Assembly: GCA_029218445.1 (NCBI GenBank)
Contig: JAQXRI010000075.1
Coordinates: forward strand, 1 to 57,881
Reading direction: 5' to 3'
DNA from: Prevotellaceae bacterium
Lineage (GTDB): Bacteria > Bacteroidota > Bacteroidia > Bacteroidales > Bacteroidaceae
DNA: 57,881 nucleotides
Shown here: one piece after another, positions 46,201-54,800 of the stretch
Layout of the letters: the number at the start of each line of letters is the position of its first letter
Position numbering within the stretch: the stretch's first letter is position 1
The notes under the pieces: model-generated
What the model was told of the DNA's origin: nothing
Database searches by the model: none
The model's input: only the letters and a program-made list of their open reading frames with translations
Position numbers and translations under genes: made by a program

Positions 46201-47413
46201 CGCTAAAATACACTGGAGACCGGGAATGGCTCTCACCGACGCCGTGTTCCGCAACTTTGAGGCAAGCCTTGACTCGCGACAAAGGCTTGTCGTGAGGACG
46301 GCATTGTCTGACGGCAGGATAGGACTGCTGCCCGACTGTCCGTTTGAAGCCGAAGGCTCATTTGTGGGAAGAACATACGAAATCAACTCGTTGGCCTGTA
46401 CGGCTTTGCTTCCATCGGGAAGGATTGTTGACGTCAATGGCCAACTGAAAATATCCATTCCTAAGCTCACCGAGAAGGAATACTTCCTGTGTGTGGGATT
46501 TGCCGAGAGCGAGCCGCGCCTGTTTGAGCGCGAGGGAGTGCCTTTTGAGGAACCTGCCTACGAGCTTTCGCTGCACACTATAGACGAAATAACCGCCGCC
46601 GACGTAGTGCCTATAAAGAGGTTTGTAATAACCGACGGCACGCTGTCCATCGACAGCGACTACATTCCGCCTGTGGTGACCGTAGGGTCCGACAAGAGGT
46701 ACGACGGCTATCTGACGACAATAGTCAGCGACCTCGACGCTATACTCTCCCACCAAAACCTCGACAACGGCGAAGGCAAGCGCATGCTGCGCAACCTGCT
46801 GTTCAGGCTCAGGAATTTCAACAGGATGCGCTCGTCAAGAAATCTTGTCAATCTGTTGCAGGAAGTGGCCTACGCCGTGGAGTACTACATCGTGGCAAGC
46901 AAGGAACGCGAGCTGAAGTTAGGGCTGATAAAGGAGAGAAGGGAAGGCGCAATAGCCGAAATGAAAAACGGACAGCTGGCTCTCGTTTGGGACGACGAGA
47001 GGCGCGAGCCGTCGATGCTCAACATCGTGAGCTTCATGAAGTGGATGCACGAGTGGCTCAAGGCGCAGCTCCCGTTGCTCGACGTGGTGGAGATTGTTGA
47101 CAACACCATCGACTACGACCAGCTGAAACGCGAGATAAAGGAAGAGGTGTATCAGCAGCTGAGGGAGGAGATATACGAAAAGATGATAGCCGAGATGTAC
47201 GAAAAGCTGCACAACAGGCTTACCTCTGAGCTGACCGACACCATTAAGACCTTCATCGACAACGAGGTGATACCGAGAATAAAGCAGGAGATAACCGACG
47301 AGCTGCGCACCACGCTCTACGACCGCCTCTACGAAGCTCTCTTCAAGGCTCTCTACGACGAACTGTATCGTCCGGAAGACGACAAGGAAGAGGAGTTTAT
47401 GCCGATGATATAA
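46190..47413 (+). CDS. tssK: T6SS baseplate-membrane connector TssK
   Basis: 407 residues. It begins NAKIHWRPGMALTDAVFRNFEASLDSR, matching the conserved TssK start (V-x-W-x-x-G-M-x-L, then a segment where Proteobacteria have PQHF). A shoulder-like beta domain follows, then a long helical neck, and a C-terminal coiled-coil-rich head from about residue 300 (KREIKEEVYQQLREEIYEKMIAEMYEKL and repeats of that type). TssK trimers join the TssEFG wedges to the membrane complex. The highly regular Tyr/Leu/Glu heptads in the last 100 residues are unusual and may adapt the head to the different membrane partner of this system. It overlaps the tssG-like gene by 11 nt. Confidence 0.78.
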   Translation: MFYNAKIHWRPGMALTDAVFRNFEASLDSRQRLVVRTALSDGRIGLLPDCPFEAEGSFVGRTYEINSLACTALLPSGRIVDVNGQLKISIPKLTEKEYFLCVGFAESEPRLFEREGVPFEEPAYELSLHTIDEITAADVVPIKRFVITDGTLSIDSDYIPPVVTVGSDKRYDGYLTTIVSDLDAILSHQNLDNGEGKRMLRNLLFRLRNFNRMRSSRNLVNLLQEVAYAVEYYIVASKERELKLGLIKERREGAIAEMKNGQLALVWDDERREPSMLNIVSFMKWMHEWLKAQLPLLDVVEIVDNTIDYDQLKREIKEEVYQQLREEIYEKMIAEMYEKLHNRLTSELTDTIKTFIDNEVIPRIKQEITDELRTTLYDRLYEALFKALYDELYRPEDDKEEEFMPMI

Positions 47414-47444
47414 GGGTAACAACTTGTCACTAAAAAAAACATTT

Positions 47445-47882
47445 ATGCCACATTTGCTGACACCGCTGCGCATCAATAAAGGCGCATTGAATCATACCGA
47501 CGACATAAAGGAGTCGCTGAACCTCTCAATCGAGTTGCTGCTCAACACGCCACTCGGTTGCGTGCCGTCTGACCCTGAATTCGGCTTTGTGTTCACAGGA
47601 CTGAAGTTTGAGATTTTTGAAGAGAACAACGGCACCATACACACAGAGTCTAACGACCTCACTCCCATATACAAGAAGAAGGTGTCCGGCTCGTCGAAAA
47701 ACATCCAGACCTTTGCGTCGGAACTCAACGAAACCATACGCCAATATGAGCCGCGACTGCGCGACACGGCTACCGTAATGACCTACATACGCGAGAAAAA
47801 GGAAATACTCGTGGCCGTGAGAGGCGTAATCCTCGCCACCCTCGAGCCTTACGAATATCGGACGTCGATAAAAGTATGGTAG
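47445..47882 (+). CDS. tssE: T6SS baseplate protein TssE (gp25-like)
   Basis: 145-residue gp25-like protein. The ATG at 47445 is preferred over an upstream TTG. The family pattern is clear: SLNLSIELLLNTPLGCVPSDPEFGF (I-x-x-L-L-N-T-x-x-G-x-x-x-x-x-P-x-(Y/F)G), then ELNETIRQYEPRLRDTATV (the E-P-R sheath-contact motif). TssE/gp25 initiates sheath polymerisation at the baseplate. It follows tssK by 31 bp. The gap to tssF (47883-47965) carries an ATTAAAAATTAAAG string like that before ychF. Confidence 0.9.
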   Translation: MPHLLTPLRINKGALNHTDDIKESLNLSIELLLNTPLGCVPSDPEFGFVFTGLKFEIFEENNGTIHTESNDLTPIYKKKVSGSSKNIQTFASELNETIRQYEPRLRDTATVMTYIREKKEILVAVRGVILATLEPYEYRTSIKVW

Positions 47883-47965
47883 GGGAAAAAGAATTAAAAA
47901 TTAAAGTTCGTTTGAGGAGTTAAGACGTTTGTTTGACGGCTGACAATTCCGAAAAAATATATATT

Positions 47966-49681
47966 ATGAAACAAAACATATTTGAGATACAGCAACGCAC
48001 GGATGACCTTATTGTCCAGGCAATGGAGATATGGAAACGCAGCGACATGAGCGAGCAATTGGAAGGGCTGGACACCGACCCCGTCTTCCGACTCATCATG
48101 TCAACGCTTGCATATCAGGCCAACGAGCACGACGCCAACCTCGAACAGCTGAAGACCGAAATACTTCAGGAGTTTGAGCAGCAGTTGGTGTTCGACGATG
48201 CAGGAAAGGCTCTGCCCGCCACGGCTGTGATAAAGACTGCACTCAACCGCAACATCAGCGCCACCAATGTTGACTCGAAGAATGTGTTCTATTTGGGTGC
48301 CGACAACCGCTATCCCTTCGAGCCTCTGCTCTCCACACGCGTGTTTAACGTCACAGTGAAGAACATCTCGCAGCTCGACGGCCGCCGATGGCTCGTGAGC
48401 CTCGACTTCGGCAACTTCCCCGTCAACAACCTCAAGGGCTTCGCCTTTGTCGTGACCAACCCGATGTTCCACGACGTCAGCGCCTCAATAGCCGACAACG
48501 GCATGGAACTGCCGCTCATTGCGCCATGGGACTATGCCAATCTGCCCATGTCCAACCACTTCTCGCTCGACAACATCGTTTACAACCGAAGCTGCGGCCA
48601 CAGCGGTCTTGGAGGCATGGAGTCGTTTACCGACTACTGCGCCATGGACCTCTTTGCACGTCAGGACGTGAGATACTTTGTGGTTGACGAGATGGAAAAC
48701 TTTGACGACAGTACACGGCTCGACATACTGTTTGAGTTTGAAGGCCTTTCGCATGGCTTCATCTTCAACAGCGACACGTTCCACATCAACACCATCATCC
48801 TCGCCAACGTAGGCCACTACACTGTAACGCTGTCGAGGACAGCGCCAATAGCGCGCCTTGCCGGCAACCTTGGCAACAACACCCGCAGCAAGCAGTTTGT
48901 ACAGCTGCTGCGCCCAAGCGTCGAGCAGCTCTACTCCGACAGCGAGATAATGATACGCCGCTTGGGAGCCGACCGCTTCAACCAAGGCCGACTGACAAAG
49001 CTGCTGTTCAACCTCTACACGAAATACACTTCCGACCTTTATGCTTTCCAAAATGTGGGCATGAAGAACAACGACGCCGTAATGTCGTCGATAAGAAAAG
49101 CCATTGCCGAACTCAACAACATGGTGAGGGGCAATGCGATAGTGTCGGAAGGCGTTTATGCAGTGCTGAAGAACAAGGAAAACATCGACACCTCGCTCGA
49201 ACTCGACTATCTTGCCACCGACGGAACAGCCGTAAACACACTGCTGAAAAAGGAGGCGAAGTTCACCATGTCGCATGAGTTTGACCCCGACATGACGGTG
49301 CAGATATGCGAACCGTCGGAAGGCATCGACGAACTTCACGACCAGCAGGCACTGAAACAGCTCAAACGCTACGCCTTAGCCACAGGCGGACGCATAGTGA
49401 CCGAGAACGACATAAAACTCTTCTGCCAAACTGAACTGATGTCGCGCTTCGGAGTGGTTCACGACCTGATAAAGTCGATAAGACTGAAGCGTCAGCACCG
49501 CAGTGAAGGCACGTTCCACACCTACGAGATATTCGTTAAGATAACCCTTACAAGCAACATCTACACCCAACGCGCCTTTGCCGCAAAGGAAACCTCAGTG
49601 GAAACTTATCTGCAGAAGATGATTGAGGTGAGAATGATGGGCATCTATCCCGTTAGGGTGCAGTTGATTTTGGAGGATTAG
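47966..49681 (+). CDS. tssF: T6SS baseplate subunit TssF
   Basis: 571 residues. The start at 47966 is chosen for its simple N-terminus (MKQNIFEIQQRTDDLIVQAM). TssF-like features are EGLDTDPVFRLIMSTLAYQANEHDANLEQLKTEI (the helical start where baseplate TssF proteins state their D-P-x-x-x-x-L-I-E segment) and a large beta-rich centre. The C-terminal gp6/J-like domain reads ALKQLKRYALATGGRIVTENDIKLFCQTEL ... YEIFVKITLTSN ... IGIYPVRVQL-type ending. The protein forms the baseplate wedge with TssG. It is followed by a 101-bp gap and the ubiquitin-like gene. Confidence 0.78.
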   Translation: MKQNIFEIQQRTDDLIVQAMEIWKRSDMSEQLEGLDTDPVFRLIMSTLAYQANEHDANLEQLKTEILQEFEQQLVFDDAGKALPATAVIKTALNRNISATNVDSKNVFYLGADNRYPFEPLLSTRVFNVTVKNISQLDGRRWLVSLDFGNFPVNNLKGFAFVVTNPMFHDVSASIADNGMELPLIAPWDYANLPMSNHFSLDNIVYNRSCGHSGLGGMESFTDYCAMDLFARQDVRYFVVDEMENFDDSTRLDILFEFEGLSHGFIFNSDTFHINTIILANVGHYTVTLSRTAPIARLAGNLGNNTRSKQFVQLLRPSVEQLYSDSEIMIRRLGADRFNQGRLTKLLFNLYTKYTSDLYAFQNVGMKNNDAVMSSIRKAIAELNNMVRGNAIVSEGVYAVLKNKENIDTSLELDYLATDGTAVNTLLKKEAKFTMSHEFDPDMTVQICEPSEGIDELHDQQALKQLKRYALATGGRIVTENDIKLFCQTELMSRFGVVHDLIKSIRLKRQHRSEGTFHTYEIFVKITLTSNIYTQRAFAAKETSVETYLQKMIEVRMMGIYPVRVQLILED

Positions 49682-49782
49682 GGAGTTAATAAAGGAGTTA
49701 AAGAGTTAAGACAAATGCTTGAGCCGAGAAATACTTTTGCTTGAACTCCAATAAAAAAATAAATATATAAAAAAACAGAAAT

Positions 49783-50100
49783 ATGGACGATTTTTTTATT
49801 AATATAGTTTATAAGGACAAGCATGTGAAGTTTCGCATTGCAAACCCCATGTCGCCATTGGGCACTCTGATGAACAATCTGAGGCACAGTGTGGGTCAGG
49901 ACGGAAGGCTGATATTCGACTTCCCGTCGGTTGACTCCACAGGTGCGCCACTCGACTATTTCTTCGGAAAGGAAGATCCTGAGGTGCATGAGATTAGGGT
50001 GATGCGTCCGCGAATAGGACGCACCGAACAAACCTTGGCCGACTATAACGTGAAAAATGGTGATACAGTATTCCTCGTGCCCGACCCCTTCCCAGGTTAA
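49783..50100 (+). CDS. Ubiquitin-like modifier with exposed C-terminal glycine
   Basis: 105-residue beta-grasp protein. The layout follows ubiquitin: beta hairpin (FFINIVYKDKHVKFRI), helix (PLGTLMNNLRHSV), beta strand (GRLIFDF, compare RLIFAG in ubiquitin), an inserted loop of ~35 residues, and RTEQTLADYNVKNGDTVFLV, directly comparable to RTLSDYNIQKESTLHLV. The chain ends VPDPFPG and a stop, so the terminal glycine needs no trimming. It could be adenylated by the E1-like enzyme of the same operon and passed to the E2-like protein, whose gene overlaps its 3' end by 44 nt. A structural role as in the YukD/EsaB ubiquitin-fold proteins of type VII secretion is the alternative. Confidence 0.85.
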   Translation: MDDFFINIVYKDKHVKFRIANPMSPLGTLMNNLRHSVGQDGRLIFDFPSVDSTGAPLDYFFGKEDPEVHEIRVMRPRIGRTEQTLADYNVKNGDTVFLVPDPFPG

Positions 50101-50617
50101 GGGCCGCCAGCGGCGGCTGCTGAGCGAATGGACGGAGATTGTCGAAAGGCTTTCCGGGCGCAGCGACATCACTGTCAGGGTGGGGCGCACCAACCAGGCC
50201 GCACTGCCTACGGAGTACGTCGTGAAATACGACATACGAAGCATTTGCGGCATCGACGCCTCTGGAATGCCACTGTTTGCGCCATGCTTCACCATGAAGA
50301 TAACGCTTCCGCCCGACTATCCGCAAATCGACGCTCCACCTGAGTTCCGCTTTGTAGAAGCCGACGGTTCACGCCATCTGCCTTGGCACCCCAACATACG
50401 CTACTATGGCGACATGGCCGGACGAGTGTGCCTCAACAGGCTCAACACCTTCACAAGCATCGCTTGGGGCATTGAGCGGGTGGCCATGTATCTGAGATAC
50501 GAACTCTACCACGCACTGCCTACACCACCTTATCCCGAAGACCTGAAAGTGGCCGAATGGGTGAGAAAGCAGGGCGAACCAAACGAATGGATATTTTTTG
50601 ATCAAGACAACAGATGA
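50057..50617 (+). CDS. E2-like ubiquitin-conjugating enzyme
   Basis: 186 residues with the UBC fold pattern. An N-terminal helix (RRLLSEWTEIVERLSG) leads to four strands including YVVKYDIRSICGI and CFTMKITLPPDYPQIDAPPEFRFVEADGS (compare the F-P-x-x-Y-P-x-x-x-P-P signature). The active-site segment is WHPNIRYYGDMAGRVCLNRL, with HPN at 111-113 and candidate catalytic Cys125. WGIERVAMYLRYELYHALPTPPYPEDLKVAEW follows as the usual W-x-(h)x(3)-L-x-x-h helix and tail. The distance from HPN to Cys is a few residues longer than in eukaryotic E2s. The only good start is ATG 50057 (GTG 50060 alternative), inside the ubiquitin-like gene. It overlaps the next gene by 4 nt. Confidence 0.88.
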   Translation: MVIQYSSCPTPSQVKGRQRRLLSEWTEIVERLSGRSDITVRVGRTNQAALPTEYVVKYDIRSICGIDASGMPLFAPCFTMKITLPPDYPQIDAPPEFRFVEADGSRHLPWHPNIRYYGDMAGRVCLNRLNTFTSIAWGIERVAMYLRYELYHALPTPPYPEDLKVAEWVRKQGEPNEWIFFDQDNR

Positions 50618-51831
50618 GACATATATTGACATTACTATTGCTTGTGATGGCAGCATGCGGCAAGGCCAATGCGCAGCAGGCAAGGGAACAACAGACAAAG
50701 GAAGCCGTAGTGGCCGACCAAAGCCTCTACGAGGACATCGTCAACATACCCTTCGACGACAAGGGGCTTGACCTTGTGCTCCACCTCACTTTCGACGAGA
50801 ACAACAACGAGCTTACAATGTCGCTCGTAGGTTCGCGTCAGCTGCTGGTGTTCCTGCAGGACATACAGCGCAAGAAGGTGTTCACTGGCTTCTGGAGTCG
50901 CCGCAAGTTCCGTCCTGAGCGTCTTCCCTACGCCACCCTCATCGAGCCAAAGACAAAGTATAAGCTCACCACACCTGTTGTCAAGTCGTTCAGCAAGCCG
51001 CGCACTAAGCACTTGTTTAACAAGTGGATAACCAACATCTCGCCCTCGCTCACGCTGAAGGAGCAAGGCGTCAGCCAGCTCACTCCCGACTCGATAGTGC
51101 TGAAGTTCAGCGTCGATGCCGAGGCTACCAAGGCATCGTTCACGCTGCGCAACATTCTTGTGCTCGAACCCAAGGAAGAACAGGCCGTGGCGGCAATGAA
51201 GCGCAACAAGGGAAAGACGATACACTACAGGTTTGTGCTCGACCACGACCTCGCCACAACCTACAATGTCAGCATCAAGCGCAATCCGTGTTTCGCCATG
51301 CAGCCTGTCACCGACAGCATCAACCGCCGCGTGGCCGCTATACGCAACTCCTACAGGCGGCTGCTGAAGTCGTGCCCCACGGGCAAGGCCACAAGCCAAA
51401 CCGAGGTGAACATCTTCAACCAGCACCGCCAGTACCTGCTGGCGCAGTATTCACCCATTGCCGACTCGACAAAGTGCAGCACACTGATGCAGGCCTACAA
51501 TGCCTACAACCACTACATCGACTCAATAGCCAATGCACCCTGCATCTACATCCCCGTTGACAACAGCCCGCAGGCCATTTCTTCGAGCATAGGCGTGAGC
51601 GAAGAAACCTTGCTCTCGGCGGCAAAGCGTCTTGACGACATAGTGTCAAGCATAATGGTGTCGCACGACAAGACGGAGATAAGAGACCTGCGCAACCTTG
51701 GCCGCGACATCATACGCGTGGTCAACGCCAACGTGTCGGGCAAGAGGCTCCGCGACGAGTCGCAGCGCAAGGCCTTCGCCATATTCAGAAAAGCTGAAGA
51801 GTATTTCTATTCCGTAACAATGAAACTATGA
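50614..51831 (+). CDS. Exported T6SS-cluster protein of unknown function
   Basis: 405 residues with an N-terminal export signal (MRHILTLLLLVMAACGKANAQ). It could be cut by signal peptidase I after ANA, or lipidated at Cys15 in MAAC. The mature part begins with a beta-rich domain (DLVLHLTFDENNNELTMSLVGSRQLLVFLQ) and SLTLKEQGVSQLTPDSIVLKFSVDAEATKASFTLRNILVLEPKE. It continues as a helical domain (RRVAAIRNSYRRLLKSC, KRLDDIVSSIMVSHDKTEIRDLRNLGRDIIRVVNANVSG). No family is recognised. With 4-nt overlaps on both sides it is coupled to the E2-like gene and to the large membrane protein. It is a good candidate for a periplasmic or outer-membrane part of the trans-envelope complex, replacing TssJ. Confidence 0.75.
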   Translation: MRHILTLLLLVMAACGKANAQQAREQQTKEAVVADQSLYEDIVNIPFDDKGLDLVLHLTFDENNNELTMSLVGSRQLLVFLQDIQRKKVFTGFWSRRKFRPERLPYATLIEPKTKYKLTTPVVKSFSKPRTKHLFNKWITNISPSLTLKEQGVSQLTPDSIVLKFSVDAEATKASFTLRNILVLEPKEEQAVAAMKRNKGKTIHYRFVLDHDLATTYNVSIKRNPCFAMQPVTDSINRRVAAIRNSYRRLLKSCPTGKATSQTEVNIFNQHRQYLLAQYSPIADSTKCSTLMQAYNAYNHYIDSIANAPCIYIPVDNSPQAISSSIGVSEETLLSAAKRLDDIVSSIMVSHDKTEIRDLRNLGRDIIRVVNANVSGKRLRDESQRKAFAIFRKAEEYFYSVTMKL

Positions 51832-54800
51832 GAAGAAAACTGTTCATATACACAGTGTTGCAGCTTGCCTGCTTAGTCGTCTTTGCCGTCGCGCCACAGC
51901 CTGCCTTTGCCGACAGCGAAGAGGAGGACGACGTGGAGGCGGAAGGAACCGGCCAGCAAGGCTCTCAAGAGAGTATGGTTGACGAGGTGGTGCTCGTGGA
52001 GATTTCGGGTGTGATGGAGGGTTACATCAGCGAACTCAACTCCATAGCGTCGGCCATACCAAAGTCGAAGAACGCCAAGATAGCCATGCTCAACCAAAAG
52101 CTCACCAGCGTCAACGTGAGATGGGACGCCTACTCAAAGCTGACGGAGGCTGAAATATCGCAGAGTGAGGTGCTGCTCGAACTGGTGTCGCAGTTCAAGA
52201 GCATGTCGCAGGCCGTTGCCGACTCGTTGGCCAAACAAAAGGAGAGGGCCGACGCCATGGTCAATTTCGAGAAGTTTGAGAAAGCACTGCCGTCGTTCAT
52301 AAAGAAATACGACAAACTCTACAAGCAGGCCACCGAGTTCTCGCTCATACCGCAGACGGCGCAGCAGTTGGCAAGGGTGAAAACCGAGGAACAGCTGCTC
52401 ACGCAAGACCTCGACGCACAGTTTGCCGAAGCCAAAAACGCCGCACAGCTCGTGCCGCAGTTGAAAGGGCAGATGCACAAGGTCAACGAGAAATACATGA
52501 GCCTGAAGGAAAAGTCGGAGGCCATACAGGCGGCCGAATACAAGCCGCTGATAGAACGAGTGAAGGACTATATACTCACTTTTGCGGGAGTGGCCATCAT
52601 ACTGATGTTCATTACCATGGTGCAGAGCAAAATAAAGGAAATGAAGGCGGCCAGGGAGGCGGCCAAACAATACAAAGAGATGATGATGAAAAACAACAAC
52701 GAGATACCCACAATATGCCTCGTCATGTTTGCAATGCTGCTGACGGCATGTGAGTCGAGGGTGAAAAACGTGATGACGCAGGTGACGCCTGAGTCGGACG
52801 GCATGGAGATAACGTCGGTGAAAGTGTCGGACGATTGCCGCACGTTGGAGCTTAGGGCAAGAATCAACGGCGAGACAGAGCAGGCCGACCTTGCCGACTC
52901 GTCGCTCTACAACATCGAGGTAAAGGAGTTCAGAAAGAACCTCATTCCTTGTTCAAAGGAGGTTTATCCAAAGTTTGTGTCAATAAAGAGCATTGGAGCC
53001 GAGCAGGTGTGGAAGCGCGGACTGGTGATGCACGTCTTGATCGACCTCACCCAGCCGGTGAAGGTAATGTCGCAGCAGCGCGAGATGGTGATGACGATAA
53101 AGAAGCTGTTCTGCCACGACAACCTCTTCCTCACGTTCATGCTCTCCGAGGGAAAGATATCGCCCACCATGGCGGCCACCGACTATGTCATAAACAACTA
53201 TATCTCGCCGCAGTCGCCGCTGCGTTCAAGCATTTACGACAAGGACGGCGAAGTGCAGCCGCCTTACGTCTATGCCTCCGTGTCGGAAATGCTCGACCGC
53301 CTGTCGGCGGACAACGACACTGTAAGCAGCATGGCCAACTACAAGCTGCTGATGCTCTTCACCGACGGCGTCGTGTACGACGAGGACGACTACCCCTTCG
53401 ACCCCAACCACTTTGCCATGCAGGAACGTCTGATACGCCAGGCACGCTCGCTGCCCGAAAACATCTCGGTGTTCTATCTTGACCTCATTGCCAACGAAGA
53501 CAACGAAATCAACGAGAACAACATGCTGAGAATGGTGTGTCAGAACACCAACGGCAAGAGCCTCTCGTCGGTGAACCCCGCCGTGCTTGACGACCTCATT
53601 CTCTCGTCGTTCAACATCGAATACGACGACTACATCATAACGCTGCGCAACCCCGAGGAGAAATACTACTTTGGCGACATGCGCTATGTCAACGTCATCT
53701 TCAAGAACATGAACGACAGCCTCGCGGTCTCGGCCTTCGGCAAATACTCCATAGCCGACATCCACAGCCCCAAGCACATTGGCGACCGCCCGCTTGCCAG
53801 CATAGCCATCGAGGGCATTCTGATGGGGCTGTTGGTCATGCTCGTTTGTTACGTTGCCATGCAGATAGTGTGGCCTTTCGTCAGCTATGTGCTCTTCCGC
53901 CGCCAGTATGTGATGAAATACACCGGGCCCAACATGAGCGTTGACAACATCATGGTTCCCGGCGAGTGCTATCTGTGCAAGGCTCCATTCGTGCTTGGCG
54001 ACCGGATAGTGGTGAAGTGCAAGCACGTCACCCACGCCGACTGCTGGGACGAGAACGGCCACCGCTGTCCCGAGCACGGCATTCACTGTCCTGAAGGCTC
54101 CCACTACTACAACCAGTCAAACATATTCGACATCCGCAACGCCAGCTTCTACATGAAGTGGATATTGCTTGCCATCTTGGTGTCGGTGTTGAGCTGGTCG
54201 TGCTACGTGCTGTTCCACCACACGATTCTTTACAACGTGCTGAATGCGCTTGCGGGCATCGACGAGCCCATCTCGGCGCGTCTCTACCATCTGCCCGTTT
54301 TCGGCCTCTACATATCGTTCTTCCTTACCATCGTGTTCTCGACGCTCACCATCCACCGCAGGCAATGGTATCTCATGGTGGCCGAAATAGTGTGCCGCGC
54401 GATGGTTACAGGAGTGCTGGCGCTGCTGTTCTTCGCCCTTGAGTGCGGCATTGTCAATGTGGGCGAGCTGTATGACGGAACCGTGATATTCGACTTCATC
54501 CCTTGGACCTTGTCGGCCGTGGCCATCGCCCTCTGCTCGACGTGGCGCACCCGACTGCGCCCTCAAAAGCGCCACCTGCTCTACTCGTTGGGAGTGGGCT
54601 GTGCAAGCACGCTGATATGGGGAGTGTTCTGCGAAATGGAAAACGTCACGCAGATGGTGCTCATGCTCCTTGCCTACATAGCCTTCGGAGTGGGCATTGC
54701 CGTGAGCATTGCCAAAGACATGCCGCGCAGCGAACATTATTTCCTGCGCGTGTCGGGACCTATAAAGGAAATGGACATCGCACTCTACAAATGGCTGCGA

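Noticed and set aside
44332..50617. A Bil- or Bub-type antiphage ubiquitin-like defence operon merely inserted next to the T6SS
   Set aside because: The E1 gene is separated from Ubl and E2 by tssG-like, tssK, tssE and tssF, all in one direction and with short gaps or overlaps. No JAB peptidase gene is present. An integrated role fits better, though this is not proven.
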